Below, piece by piece: positions 33,998-44,056 of a stretch of 64,000 nt of DNA. Under the pieces are notes generated by a model. It saw only the letters and a list, made by a program, of their open reading frames with translations. It had not been told where the DNA came from and made no database searches. The translations under genes and the position numbers were made by a program. This DNA is from Sphingobacteriales bacterium (GTDB taxonomy: Bacteria > Bacteroidota > Bacteroidia > Chitinophagales > UBA2359), in the NCBI GenBank assembly GCA_016700115.1, contig CP064999.1, positions 3,658,001 through 3,722,000 of the forward strand, given 5' to 3'. Positions within the stretch are counted from its first letter, which is position 1. Each line of letters starts with the position of its first letter.

Positions 33998-36616
33998 TTA
34001 GACTATAATTTCTGATTCAACAGCTTCATTTCGAAAAACTGGTACATCGTTAATTATATCTAACACTATGCTATTAGATTTAGAAACTTTATTGGTCAAC
34101 ACTTGCATAGACAATTCATTTATAACCATTTTTTGAATTAGTCTTTTAATTGGACGTGCTCCATATTGAGGATCGTACCCCTGATTTGCAAGCCAGGTAA
34201 TTGCTGATTCTGTCAAATTCAATTGAATATTATTTTTAAGTGCAAGTGCTTTTACTTTCTCAATCTGTAACACTACAATTTGTCTGATTTGTTCAAACAT
34301 CAAAGGACGGAACATGATGATATCGTCAATACGGTTTAAAAATTCTGGGCGAATTGTTTGTCGCAACCTGTACATCACTTCCTCGCGGGTTTTTTCAACA
34401 ACTTCATCAACCTTGTTTTCGGGTAAATTTTCAAACTGTCTTTGAATTATGTCTGAACCCATATTTGAGGTCATGATGATGACCGTGTTTTTAAAATTAA
34501 CCGTTCGTCCTTTATTATCCGTCAATCTGCCATCGTCTAAAACCTGCAGCAAAACATTAAATACATCAGGATGTGCTTTTTCGATTTCATCCAGCAAAAC
34601 GACCGAATATGGTTTGCGTCGTACAGCTTCAGTCAATTGACCCCCTTCTTCATATCCAACATATCCGGGAGGAGAACCAATCAGTCTTGAAACAGTATGT
34701 TTTTCCTGAAATTCGGACATATCTATCCGGGTCATCAGGCTTTCGTCGTCAAATAAAAATTCGGCAAGTGCTTTTGAAAGTTCAGTTTTGCCTACACCGG
34801 TAGTTCCGAGAAACAAAAAAGAACCTATTGGTCGGTTAGGGTCCTGAAATCCGGCACGGCTTCGTCTGATAGCTTCTGCAACTGCCTGTATGGCTTCATA
34901 TTGACCAATAACCCGTTTGCTTAGAAGTGCTTCCAAATGTACCAATTTATCTCTTTCACTTTCCATCATTTTACTGACGGGTATGCCTGTCCATTTTGAA
35001 ACAATTTCAGCAATATCGTCCGCATCTATTTCTTCTTTAAGCATTCGCTTGCCTTCAGCCATATTATGAAGTTGAGATTCTAATTCTTTAATATCCAACT
35101 CGAGTGCTTTAATTCTTCCATATCTTATTTCAGCAACTTTTTCATAATTCCCTTCCCGCTCAAATTGTAAAGCTTCTTGTTTTAGAATATCAATTTTTGC
35201 TTTTTTGCTTTGAATAGTTTCTAATAAGTCTTTTTCCTGCTGCCATTGTGCTTTCATTTGGTTCTTTTCCTCCATTAAATTGGCGATTTGTTCGTTTAAT
35301 TTCGCCAATTTTTTCTCATCGTTTTCTTTGATGATAGCAGCCCGTTCAATCTCAAGTTGTCTGAGTTTGCGTTCGGTAACTTCTAACGGTTCAGGCAATG
35401 AATCAATTTCTATTCTCAATCGGGCAGCAGCTTCATCAATTAAGTCAATTGCTTTGTCCGGCAATTTTCTTTCTGTAATATATCTATCTGATAGTGTAAC
35501 AGCAGCTATAATTGCATTGTCTTTGATGGTTACTTTATGATGATTTTCATAGCGCTCTTTTAACCCTCTTAAAATAGAGATACTATCTTGTAAATCAGGT
35601 TCATCTATTATCACTTCCTGAAAACGGCGAACCAATGCTTTGTCTTTTTCAAAATACTTTTGGTATTCATTCAAGGTAGTTGCTCCTATTGCTCTTAGTT
35701 CTCCTCTTGCTAGCGCCGGTTTTAAAATGTTTGCTGCATCCATTGCACCTTCTGAAGCGCCGGCACCAATCAACGTGTGGATTTCATCAATAAAGAGAAC
35801 TATTCTGCCATCACTTTCAGTTACCTCTTTAATAACGGCCTTTAGTCTTTCTTCAAAATCTCCCCGATATTTTGCTCCTGCCATCAAAGCACCCATATCA
35901 AGGGTATAAATAATCTTATTGCGCAAGTTTTCAGGGACATCTTTATTTACAATTCTAAAAGCTATACCTTCGGCAATTGCTGTTTTACCAACTCCCGGTT
36001 CTCCAATAAGTAACGGATTATTTTTTGTTCGCCGTGCTAAAATTTGCATTACGCGCCTGATTTCTTCGTCTCGCCCAATAACAGGATCTAATTTTCCGGA
36101 TTCTGCCAATGCGTTTAAATTTCGGGCAAATTTTTCGAGAGCGTTATAGCCTGTTTCTGCATTTTGGTCTGTAATTTTTGCTCCTTTTCTTAATTCTAAT
36201 ATTGCAGATTTCAGATTGCTCGATTTAGCTCCCAATTCTTTAAGCAATTGTGAAGTTTTGTCGCCAATTTCAAGTAATCCTAACAACAAATGTTCGAGGG
36301 CGATATAGGTATCTCCAAATTCTTGTGCAAATTTGTTGGCTGAAAGTAAAACTTTGTTTAAATCTCCACTCATTCTTTGTTCAGTGTTGCCGCTAACTCT
36401 TGGAAGTTTTGCCAACACCTCTTCGACCTTGCCGAGCAGAATGTTTTTATTCACACCAGATTTTTGTAAAATAAAAGGAATAGACTCCGTATCGGTGTCT
36501 AAAATACCTTTCAGCAAATGTATCGTATCCCACGAAGGATGACTTCCATTAAATGCAGCTTGCTGTGCATGTTGTAAAGCTTCCTGTGCTTTGTGAGTGA
36601 AATTTTCGAGGGTCAT
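33998..36616 (-). CDS. clpB: ClpB disaggregase
   Basis: Hexameric AAA+ chaperone that pulls apart protein aggregates with DnaK. The 872 residues fit ClpB. The N domain begins MTLENFTHKAQEALQHAQ. The first AAA has GEPGVGKTA (~206) and LFIDEIHTLIG. The coiled-coil middle domain (~410-530) is present, which separates ClpB from ClpA/ClpC. The second AAA has GTTGVGKTE (~606), GSPPGYVGYEEGG and LLDEIEKAHPDVFN. The C-terminal D2 subdomain ends with YDPQYGARPIKRLIQ. Its neighbour on the same strand is cbpA. No CIRCE-like repeat was seen upstream. Confidence 0.97.
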   Translation of the reverse strand: MTLENFTHKAQEALQHAQQAAFNGSHPSWDTIHLLKGILDTDTESIPFILQKSGVNKNILLGKVEEVLAKLPRVSGNTEQRMSGDLNKVLLSANKFAQEFGDTYIALEHLLLGLLEIGDKTSQLLKELGAKSSNLKSAILELRKGAKITDQNAETGYNALEKFARNLNALAESGKLDPVIGRDEEIRRVMQILARRTKNNPLLIGEPGVGKTAIAEGIAFRIVNKDVPENLRNKIIYTLDMGALMAGAKYRGDFEERLKAVIKEVTESDGRIVLFIDEIHTLIGAGASEGAMDAANILKPALARGELRAIGATTLNEYQKYFEKDKALVRRFQEVIIDEPDLQDSISILRGLKERYENHHKVTIKDNAIIAAVTLSDRYITERKLPDKAIDLIDEAAARLRIEIDSLPEPLEVTERKLRQLEIERAAIIKENDEKKLAKLNEQIANLMEEKNQMKAQWQQEKDLLETIQSKKAKIDILKQEALQFEREGNYEKVAEIRYGRIKALELDIKELESQLHNMAEGKRMLKEEIDADDIAEIVSKWTGIPVSKMMESERDKLVHLEALLSKRVIGQYEAIQAVAEAIRRSRAGFQDPNRPIGSFLFLGTTGVGKTELSKALAEFLFDDESLMTRIDMSEFQEKHTVSRLIGSPPGYVGYEEGGQLTEAVRRKPYSVVLLDEIEKAHPDVFNVLLQVLDDGRLTDNKGRTVNFKNTVIIMTSNMGSDIIQRQFENLPENKVDEVVEKTREEVMYRLRQTIRPEFLNRIDDIIMFRPLMFEQIRQIVVLQIEKVKALALKNNIQLNLTESAITWLANQGYDPQYGARPIKRLIQKMVINELSMQVLTNKVSKSNSIVLDIINDVPVFRNEAVESEIIV

Positions 36617-36915
36617 ATTTGGTTCGGTTTTAGGTTATTAATTTTTGAGTTAAAATGGTCAATTCTTATGCCAAGGAGCTTTTTCAATAAATATAAGACT
36701 TTTTGTCAGTATTTATTTTTACTCGTATAAGTTTTGACAGGCAACTTTGAACAAATGAGTAAGAATGACAGAATAATATAAATCTTGTCAGATGAAATTA
36801 AAATGAAGAATAAATAAAAAAGCGGCAATATAAAGTCTAAAGTTATTTACACAGATTCTGTTATTTTTCAGCTAAAAAATGATTGTAAATTGGTAAGAGA
36901 ATGTTCAAAATTGGG
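36617..36915. other. Non-coding gap upstream of clpB
   Basis: About 300 bp of AT-rich sequence. I found no exact TAnnTTTG on the minus strand and no hairpin. Confidence 0.4.
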
Positions 36916-37518
36916 TTACCAGATCAATTTTCCCGACAAATAGTCTCTGACTTCTTTGAACCATTCATCTGCTAATATGCTTAATACAATAGTATCTCGT
37001 CGTTTCCCTGAATGCGTAACAGTATTGCTTCTCAAAATTCCTTCCGGTTTGCAACCAATGCTTTTCATAGCTTGAATACTTCTTTGATTGTTCAGGTCTG
37101 CTCTAAATTCAACCCTTTCAAATTTCATCTCTTCAAAGGCAAATTGAAGCATAAGGAATTTGCAATGTTTATTGATTCCTGAACCTTGAAATTCTTTACC
37201 ATACCAGGTATATCCCAACTGCAGCGTTTTATGGTATAATTGTATATCATAAAATCTGGTGCTTCCGGCATACTGATTTTTTCTTTTATCAAAGACGATA
37301 AAGGGATACTCATTTTTTTGAATTCGGGCTTCTACTGCAGTTTGAATGTATTGTTTTAACATTTCGGCACTGCCGGCTGCAACCAGAGAATACTTCCAGA
37401 TTTCAGGTTCTTGCAAAGAAAAAGGCAACAAGGTTTCGTAATCGGAAATTTCAAGAGGTCGGAGTAAAACCACTTTATTTTCTAAGCTAATATTACTGGA
37501 AAAATTAAAAGTATTCAT
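36916..37518 (-). CDS. GNAT acetyltransferase (RimJ/RimL-like)
   Basis: A 200-residue acetyl-CoA-dependent N-acetyltransferase. The N-terminus VVLLRPLEISDYETLLPFS is typical of the RimJ/RimL branch. The acetyl-CoA loop region is around LQLGYTWYGKEFQGSGINKHCK. The later part has the family pattern FERVEFRADLNNQRSIQAMKS, followed by GCKPEGILRS. Members acetylate ribosomal proteins, antibiotics or amino acids; the substrate here is not determined. It stands alone, about 300 bp from either neighbour. Confidence 0.85.
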   Translation of the reverse strand: MNTFNFSSNISLENKVVLLRPLEISDYETLLPFSLQEPEIWKYSLVAAGSAEMLKQYIQTAVEARIQKNEYPFIVFDKRKNQYAGSTRFYDIQLYHKTLQLGYTWYGKEFQGSGINKHCKFLMLQFAFEEMKFERVEFRADLNNQRSIQAMKSIGCKPEGILRSNTVTHSGKRRDTIVLSILADEWFKEVRDYLSGKLIW

Positions 37519-37814
37519 CTTTAAATAATAGGGTTTAATAGTTTTTTAGATTTGTGGTAAGAGGATTTTTATTAGAGTTTTAATAAGAAGCAGGTATTCC
37601 TGTTGTCAAAGCTCTTGGAAAATGAACAAAGCAAAATTAATGTTAAGCATAATTTAGATAAAACAAATTTTAGTTTCAATTGCCAACATTTATTTTCGAG
37701 ACAAAACAGTAACTTTTAACTTTTTACAACCTCATCACACTAAATCATACTGTTGATTTAAAATCTGGAGTAAAGTTGATAATAACTTCAGATTTTTACC
37801 TCACTTTTGTATTT
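37519..37814. other. Non-coding divergent gap
   Basis: Lies between the divergent GNAT and aminotransferase genes. A TTG at 37776 is in frame with the latter but is not needed. No clear promoter was found. Confidence 0.35.
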
Positions 37815-38954
37815 GTGAAACGATATATACCATTTAACAAGCCCTTTTTAACAGGAAAAGAAACTCAATACATTGAACAGGCAGTGGGTTTAGGCCATTT
37901 GTCGGGAGATGGGGAGTTTACCAAAAAATGCCATCATTTTTTTGAAAGCAAATATGGATTTAAAAAAACACTGTTAACCACTTCCTGTACCGATGCACTC
38001 GAAATGTGTGCAATTCTGATTAATACTCAGCCTCAAGATGAGATTATTATTCCTTCTTATACATTTGTTTCCTGTGCAAATGCTTTTGTTTTAAGAGGTG
38101 CTAAAATTGTGTTTGCTGACTGTGAAGCAAATTCACCAAATATTGATGCCGATTTACTGGAGGATTTGGTAACTCCCAAAACTAAAGCAATTGTAGTAGT
38201 ACATTATGCAGGAATTGCCTGTGATATGGATAAGATCATGAACTTTGCTAATCGGTACGGGCTATATGTTATTGAAGATGCCGCTCACAGCATTGATTCT
38301 TTTTATAAAAACCAACCATTGGGAAGTTTGGGGCATTTAGCGACTTTTTCCTTTCACGAAACTAAAAATGTGATTTCCGGTGAAGGGGGAATGATTGTAA
38401 TCAATGATCAACAGTTCAATAATCGTGCTGAAATTATCCGCGAAAAAGGAACTAACCGTTCAGCTTTTTTCAGGGGTGAAATCAACAAATATGAATGGGT
38501 TGATATTGGATCTTCTTTTCTTCCATCTGAAATAACCGCTGCTTTTTTATTTTCGCAATTAGAGCAAATTAATATTATACAGGAAAAAAGAATACAACTT
38601 TGGCAGCGTTATTTTCATAACTTGCTTTCATTAAGCAATTCTGGTTTTTTTACACTTCCCCAAATTCCTGATTATGGCCACTGCAATGGGCATTTGTTCT
38701 ATTTGGTTTGTAACAAACCTGAAACTCGCACCCAACTTATTGAGTATTTACACAGAGAAAATATACAGGCTGTTTTTCATTATGTTTCTTTACACAGTTC
38801 AACTTATTATCAACATTTTCATGGACAACGGCTGTTGCCAAACTGTCACCGCTTCAGCAATTGTTTGATGAGATTGCCATTATTTTATGAACTTACTATC
38901 GAAGAAGTGGATGATATATGTAATCATATCATACAGTTCTTTCAATCGGAATAA
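37815..38954 (+). CDS. wecE: dTDP-4-amino-4,6-dideoxygalactose transaminase
   Basis: PLP-dependent aminotransferase of the DegT/DnrJ/EryC1 family that makes dTDP-4-amino-4,6-dideoxygalactose for surface glycans. I start at GTG 37815 (VKRYIPFNKPFL), since E. coli WecE begins at the equivalent IPFN; the upstream TTG would add 13 unrelated residues. Family segments are SGDGEFTKKC, IIIPSYTFVSCANAFVLRGA, VHYAGIACDMD, VIEDAAHSID and SFHETKN with the PLP Lys at ~184. REKGTNRSAFFRGEINKYEW is specific for WecE/RffA. Length (379) is normal. No other dTDP-sugar gene is adjacent, though other glycan genes occur in the window. Confidence 0.9.
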   Translation: MKRYIPFNKPFLTGKETQYIEQAVGLGHLSGDGEFTKKCHHFFESKYGFKKTLLTTSCTDALEMCAILINTQPQDEIIIPSYTFVSCANAFVLRGAKIVFADCEANSPNIDADLLEDLVTPKTKAIVVVHYAGIACDMDKIMNFANRYGLYVIEDAAHSIDSFYKNQPLGSLGHLATFSFHETKNVISGEGGMIVINDQQFNNRAEIIREKGTNRSAFFRGEINKYEWVDIGSSFLPSEITAAFLFSQLEQINIIQEKRIQLWQRYFHNLLSLSNSGFFTLPQIPDYGHCNGHLFYLVCNKPETRTQLIEYLHRENIQAVFHYVSLHSSTYYQHFHGQRLLPNCHRFSNCLMRLPLFYELTIEEVDDICNHIIQFFQSE

Positions 38955-39221
38955 CTACTTAGAAAAAGATTTTTCGTCAATCATTTATTGCTTTGGAATA
39001 GACTATTAAAAAATCAGACAATTATAGTTCTCATTATGACGGAACTTTTTCTTTAAAAATTTAGTTTAATTTGCTGTTTGCACAATAAAAGCTTTACAAT
39101 TTCCGATTATTGTCAAGTGAGAATTGTAGTTTTACGGCTTGTTAGGATTTTCAATCTGCTTTAACTACTCCAAAACTTAAAAAACAAAAATTAATTAATC
39201 CACATTTTATCTTGATTACTT

Positions 39222-39747
39222 ATGAAGTACTTCCTACGCTTTTTTTTCTTTGGTTTTTTTGATGGCATTGGTTACTGTTTCCGGAAATCAAGTTTCTGCT
39301 CAAAGCAGTACTGAAATGCTTGAAAAATTCCAGAAACTTTTTGCAGGTGAAGAAAAACAACAAAACACTTACTACAACAAAAACAAACAAAAAGTCAGTG
39401 TTACCATTCAGGATTTGGAATGGACAGATGTGCTGACCTATAGTTCTGTAAAAGATAATTTAGCTTCTGCTTTGTCGGGAAGTACTAATTTGAATGTGAA
39501 AGAAATCAACTTCATGCCCGATTTTGACGAAGGTTTTTACTTTTTAAGTTTTAATCTTGAAGAGGCTGATGCCACAAAGGTAGTCATACTGGATGTTGCC
39601 GGTCGGGAAATTCACAGTGAAAGTATTGATGAATTTTCAGGCACCTATGAAAGCAGAATTAATATTCCGGCAAATCAAAAAGGCACTTACTTCTTAAAAG
39701 TTGTTCAGGGGTTCAGCCTGTTAAACAAAAAACTGGTCATTGAGTAA
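39222..39747 (+). CDS. Small T9SS-sorted secreted protein, signal peptide frameshifted
   Basis: The mature part (AQSSTEMLEKFQKLFAGE onwards) is followed by a T9SS type A sorting domain: FYFLSFNLEEADATKVVILD, VAGREIHSE, KGTYFLKVVQG and end KKLVIE. The in-frame codons from 39250 give only half a signal peptide with no proper start. The ATG at 39222 starts MKYFLRFF in another frame; removing one T from the T8 run at 39240-39247 joins them as MKYFLRFFSLVFLMALVTVS, a normal signal peptide ending VSA-Q. So a single T was gained, either by real slippage or by error. Function is unknown. A terminator lies ~190 bp downstream. Confidence 0.75.
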
Positions 39748-39839
39748 AATCTATTAAGCAATTTAATTATTTTGAAACAATAAGCTAAATTGTTTGAAGA
39801 TTTAGATTTGAAATATCAAAACTCTTGAAATACTGAACA

Positions 39840-39880
39840 GGATTTTGGTTTTTTGGTTTTTTGTTTTGGTATTTGGTAAT
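39840..39880 (+). repeat. G/T-rich low-complexity stretch
   Basis: Repeats of TTTTGG and TTTTTTGG run through this stretch between the small T9SS gene and its terminator. No function is assigned. Confidence 0.5.
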
Positions 39881-39939
39881 TTAGAGATAAATAGGATTGC
39901 TACACCCTGTATATATATGACTTGAATCCCTTAAAAATG

Positions 39940-39978
39940 AAATGCCGGATATGATATTAATCGTATCCGGCATTTTTT
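39940..39978 (+). terminator. Rho-independent terminator
   Basis: AAATGCCGGATA and TATCCGGCATTT form a stem of 12 bp, followed by a run of six T. It lies ~190 bp after the small T9SS gene and argues against starting the next gene inside it. Confidence 0.85.
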
Positions 39979-40007
39979 ATGTGTATTATTTAACCCCAAT
40001 GTTTGCT

Positions 40008-40757
40008 ATGCAAGTCAAAAACTTAATAACAACAGTCGGAGTCATTTATGAAGACAATGATATTGTAGTGGTCAATAAACCTGCTCATATACTGAGTATT
40101 CCCGACAGATTTAATCCGGATATCCCAAACATTCAGTCGTTTTTACAAAACAGATTAGGGCGAGTTTGGACAATACATCGGTTGGACAGGGAAACAAGCG
40201 GAATTTTATGTTTTGCTAAAAACGAAGAAGCACATCGTCATATCTCCCTTCAATTCGAAAAACATACGGTCAGAAAAATTTACCATGCTATAGTCGAAGG
40301 CATTTTGTCCGAACCCGTAGCAGAAATAGATCTGCCAATTGCTGAAATTCCATCCAAACGAGGGGTAATGCATATTAACCGTCTTCACGGTAAACCTTCA
40401 GTCAGTAAATACAGAATCATTGAGCAGTTTAAAAACTTTGCTTATGTTGAAGTTCTGCTCACTACGGGGAGAACTCATCAAATCAGAGTACATTTTCAAG
40501 CAATTGGCCATCCATTGGCTGTAGATCCTGTCTATGGTGGTAAAGAGGCTTTTTATCTTTCTTCAGTTAAAAGGCATTACCATGTTAAAAAAAACGAAGA
40601 AGAGAAACCAATGATTGATCGGGTTACCCTTCATGCCTTTTCACTTGAGTTGATTCATCCCATGAATGAAAAACCGGTTTATTTTTCTGCACCTTTACCT
40701 AAGGATATCGCTGCAATGATCAATCAGCTTCGCCAATATAACCGTTTATCTGATTAG
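40008..40757 (+). CDS. RluA-family pseudouridine synthase
   Basis: Isomerises uridine to pseudouridine in rRNA or tRNA. I start at ATG 40008 (MQVKNLITTVGVIYED); the earlier ATG at 39942 lies in a terminator. The body has IVVVNKPAHILSIPD, then the catalytic motif HRLDRETSGILCFAKN with Asp at ~60, and later TGRTHQIRVHFQAIGHPLA, which is diagnostic for RluA-type enzymes. No S4 RNA-binding domain precedes it. The ~250-residue length suits the short RluA/TruC subgroup. rdgB starts 17 bp after the stop, so the two are likely one operon. Confidence 0.9.
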   Translation: MQVKNLITTVGVIYEDNDIVVVNKPAHILSIPDRFNPDIPNIQSFLQNRLGRVWTIHRLDRETSGILCFAKNEEAHRHISLQFEKHTVRKIYHAIVEGILSEPVAEIDLPIAEIPSKRGVMHINRLHGKPSVSKYRIIEQFKNFAYVEVLLTTGRTHQIRVHFQAIGHPLAVDPVYGGKEAFYLSSVKRHYHVKKNEEEKPMIDRVTLHAFSLELIHPMNEKPVYFSAPLPKDIAAMINQLRQYNRLSD

Positions 40758-40774
40758 TTATCAATTTTTTACTC

Positions 40775-41365
40775 ATGAAACTCGTTTTCGCTACACACAA
40801 TAGCCATAAACTCCGCGAAGTGCAAGACATGATTGGCAACAAAGTTGACTTGATAAGTCTCCTTGATTTAGAATTTAACGAGGATATAGCGGAACCTTTT
40901 CCGAGTTTGGAAGAAAACGCTTTGATTAAAGCCAGAACAATTCATCAACGTTTCAATATGAATTGTTTTGCAGAAGATACCGGACTTGAAATAGACAGCT
41001 TAGGCGGAGAGCCGGGCGTTTTGAGTGCCCGTTATGCAGGTGAAAATAAGAATTCGGAAGAAAATATTCGGTTGGTATTATCGAAAATGAAAGGAATAAC
41101 TAATCGGTCTGCTCAGTTCAGAACAGTATTAGCATTGATTTTAAATAATAAGGAATATTTTTTCGAAGGAATAATCCGAGGCAACATTTCTGCTGAAAAA
41201 AGCGGAACAAAAGGGTTTGGTTACGATCCGATTTTTGTTCCTTTAGGATATACTAAATCTTTTGCTGAAATGACTGCCGCAGAGAAAAACAAAATTAGCC
41301 ATAGATATAAAGCTATTGAGCAATTGGCCATTTTTTTAAAACATATAAACAATGGGGAAAATTGA
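40775..41365 (+). CDS. rdgB: Non-canonical purine NTP pyrophosphatase
   Basis: House-cleaning enzyme of the RdgB/HAM1 family that hydrolyses dITP, ITP and XTP to monophosphates. The 196-residue length is standard. Motifs are LVFATHNSHKLREVQDM at the N-terminus, SLEENALIKA, CFAEDTGLEID (Asp of the metal site), GGEPGVLSARYAGE and KGFGYDPIFVPLG, ending near KNKISHRYKA. It follows the pseudouridine synthase gene by 17 bp and is probably co-transcribed with it. Confidence 0.95.
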   Translation: MKLVFATHNSHKLREVQDMIGNKVDLISLLDLEFNEDIAEPFPSLEENALIKARTIHQRFNMNCFAEDTGLEIDSLGGEPGVLSARYAGENKNSEENIRLVLSKMKGITNRSAQFRTVLALILNNKEYFFEGIIRGNISAEKSGTKGFGYDPIFVPLGYTKSFAEMTAAEKNKISHRYKAIEQLAIFLKHINNGEN

Positions 41366-41525
41366 AACCTATTGTTCTAAATAAATTTTTAACAGATAAT
41401 AAGTCGCATAAAAAGACGATTAGGTCGTAGAGATAAGAGTGTTTTCTTAGTTTTATTGAAGGTAAAAGGAAAAATATTTTCAAAGTTTTATTGGTAATAT
41501 TGCAGGCATCGGGTTAGCCTGTAAA

Positions 41526-43985
41526 TTAGTCCTTCTCAAAAACATCCTTCATTTTTTCAAAAAAACTGCGCCTTTTTTGTGGAGGGTTGTCTTTTTCATT
41601 ATTGGTTTTAGTCTTTTCATCAGGTTTTTGACCGTTTACTGTTTGACCTGGAGGTGGAGGGGTTACTTTTTGTTTGGGCTTTAAGATATATTCACCGTTG
41701 GGTGAAATCTCAAATTCGTTGTTGTTGTCCTCAGCCTCAATATTTGTAGGAATTTCCCAAAGATTTTCGACATAAGGCGGGCAATCGAGCAAACCGGATA
41801 AATATTCCGGTAAATTTGGGAAGTCTTCATAAATCAGGAACTTATAATCTTTGTGTTCATAAAGCTGCCGGAAAAATTCTGCCCAAATAGGCAAAGCGGT
41901 GTTTGCACCCTGACCTAATGAAATACTGTTGAACCTGATTAACCTGTTTGAACCTCCGACCCAGGCGCCTGCAACATATTTGGGCGTTATACCCATAAAC
42001 CATCCGTCTGTTTGATTTTGAGTAGTTCCGGTTTTCCCACCAACTGCACTGTTAATGTTATATTTATTCCTGATTCTTTGGGCTGTTCCGTCATTTACAA
42101 CCTCCTGTAACATTTCGAGCATGAGTGCTGCTGTTTCGGCTGAAATAACTTTTGTTTTTTCGCCACTTACCGTAAAGGCCTGTAAAATTCTTCCGTTTCT
42201 ATCCGTAATTTTATTCAGGTAAACCGGTTTAACGCTATAGCCTTTGTTGGGAAAAATACTGTATGCGCTCATCATTTCCTGCAAAGAAATATCGGCAGCA
42301 CCCAAGGCAATTGAAGGCATGGAAGGTATCTGGCTGTTGATACCGGCTAATTTTGCAATTTTCAATACTTCATTTACACCTGTTTCCAGTATAATCTGAA
42401 CAGAAACTGTATTGACCGAACTTGTCAAAGCACCGGACATAGAATAAAAACCGCCATATTTTTCATCCGAGTTTTGAGGAGTCCAGTTTTGGTAATCTTC
42501 GTAAGTTCTCAGTTCGTTGGGAAAATAATTGCAGGGGGGCATATTGTTTTCAATTGCTGTCGCATATACAATTGGTTTAAAAGTTGAGCCTACCTGCCGT
42601 TTGGCTTTAGTATGGTCAAACTGAAAATCGCGATGACTTATGCTTCCCACCCATGCCTTTACTTGTCCCGTAGAAGCTTCCATTACCATAAAACCCGTGT
42701 TTAAAAACATCTGATAATAGATAATGGAATCAAGAGGAGATAAATTTTTTTCGACAATTCCAGGTTTGCCACTTTCCCATTCAAAAAGTCGCATGGGTAC
42801 TTTAGTTTTAAAAACCTTGTCAATTTCTGCCTCCGTAAGACCCTGTGATTTCAGATTTAAATAACGCGCGGATTGTTTTTTTGCCTGAACAATATATTCC
42901 TGATTACTCCCCCAGGGTTTTTTAGTTTTCCAGTGATTTTGAAAGGACTTTTGTAAGTCAGACATGTTTTTACTGACAGAATTTTGAGCAATTGTCTGCA
43001 TCCTTGAATCAATCGTAGTATAAACTTTCAACCCATCTGTGTAGAGGTTGTATGGTTTTCCATCCGGTTTAAGGTGAGTTTTGCACCAGTCTTTCAACTC
43101 GAGCCGGAGTTGTTCTCTGAAATGGGGTGCTAAACCATCACTTGCCGACTCACGGTTGTACTTTAACCCCAAAGGCTTTTTTTTGAATTCTTCAGTTTTG
43201 GCTTTAGTCAGGTAATTGTATTTAGACATTTGGTCAAGTACCACATTTCGGCGGGAAAGTGATTTCTCCGGATTTATACGAGGATTGTAGGAAGTAGGGG
43301 CTTTTAACATGCCAATCAGAGTTGCCGCTTGTTCAGCATCTAATTTTGCCGGCGATTTGCTGAAAAACCTGCGTGAAGCTGCGTCTATTCCAAAAACATC
43401 TTCGCCAAAAGAGACGGTGTTCAGATAGAGCGTTAAAACATCGTTTTTGTTATATACTTTTTCCAATCGTCCTGCTATTATAGCTTCACGGGTTTTATTG
43501 ACCGGCATAGTGAGAAACCCGTGATTTTTTCTGGGAAACAAGTTTTTAATCAATTGCTGACTAATTGTGCTACCTCCCCCAGCACTGTCATCTCTAAGCA
43601 ATATTGATTTAATTAAAACCCTGAACAAACTTCGTGTATCAACGCCCTCATGGCGGAAAAACCGGGCATCTTCGGTAGCAATCAAAGCATTCACTGCATA
43701 AGGTGAAATGTCAATAAACTTAACGATTGTGCGGTTTTCAAGGTAATATTTACCCATCAAAACATTGTCAGACGAATAAATTTCTGTGGCAACTGCGTTT
43801 TGAATATTTCTTAAGTCGTCTTCTGCGGGAATTTCACCAAAAGCACCATACAGGACAGAATAATAAAAACCAAGCGCTAAAATTGCAGTCAAACTTAGAC
43901 CAAAAACCATCACTTTCAGTGCTGCTATTATTTTTGGACGAAGATTTTCCCAAATTTCCCTGTAATCTGTTGGTTTATTATTCAT
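41526..43985 (-). CDS. Penicillin-binding protein 1A (bifunctional)
   Basis: Class A PBP that polymerises and cross-links peptidoglycan at the inner membrane. One N-terminal helix (~25-48) anchors it. The glycosyltransferase 51 domain has EDARFFRHEGVD near 106 and GGSTISQQLIKNLF. The transpeptidase domain has SxxK as GSTFKPIVYA near 466, SxN as SSVNTVSVQ and KTGT as GGKTGTTQNQTDGW near 649. The C-terminal ~60 residues are a Pro/Lys-rich tail of unclear role, ending FFEKMKDVFEKD. Length 819 is in the family range. It ends on the minus strand near the convergent rdgB. Confidence 0.93.
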   Translation of the reverse strand: MNNKPTDYREIWENLRPKIIAALKVMVFGLSLTAILALGFYYSVLYGAFGEIPAEDDLRNIQNAVATEIYSSDNVLMGKYYLENRTIVKFIDISPYAVNALIATEDARFFRHEGVDTRSLFRVLIKSILLRDDSAGGGSTISQQLIKNLFPRKNHGFLTMPVNKTREAIIAGRLEKVYNKNDVLTLYLNTVSFGEDVFGIDAASRRFFSKSPAKLDAEQAATLIGMLKAPTSYNPRINPEKSLSRRNVVLDQMSKYNYLTKAKTEEFKKKPLGLKYNRESASDGLAPHFREQLRLELKDWCKTHLKPDGKPYNLYTDGLKVYTTIDSRMQTIAQNSVSKNMSDLQKSFQNHWKTKKPWGSNQEYIVQAKKQSARYLNLKSQGLTEAEIDKVFKTKVPMRLFEWESGKPGIVEKNLSPLDSIIYYQMFLNTGFMVMEASTGQVKAWVGSISHRDFQFDHTKAKRQVGSTFKPIVYATAIENNMPPCNYFPNELRTYEDYQNWTPQNSDEKYGGFYSMSGALTSSVNTVSVQIILETGVNEVLKIAKLAGINSQIPSMPSIALGAADISLQEMMSAYSIFPNKGYSVKPVYLNKITDRNGRILQAFTVSGEKTKVISAETAALMLEMLQEVVNDGTAQRIRNKYNINSAVGGKTGTTQNQTDGWFMGITPKYVAGAWVGGSNRLIRFNSISLGQGANTALPIWAEFFRQLYEHKDYKFLIYEDFPNLPEYLSGLLDCPPYVENLWEIPTNIEAEDNNNEFEISPNGEYILKPKQKVTPPPPGQTVNGQKPDEKTKTNNEKDNPPQKRRSFFEKMKDVFEKD

Positions 43986-44056
43986 AAGTCTTGATTCATC
44001 AATATTTACATACTAATTGTCCGGTGTTTCGGTTGAGAGATTACTCTGATTATTAT

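Noticed and set aside
39942..40007. Upstream ATG for the RluA-type gene
   Set aside because: It lies in a rho-independent terminator, and the added residues do not match the family.
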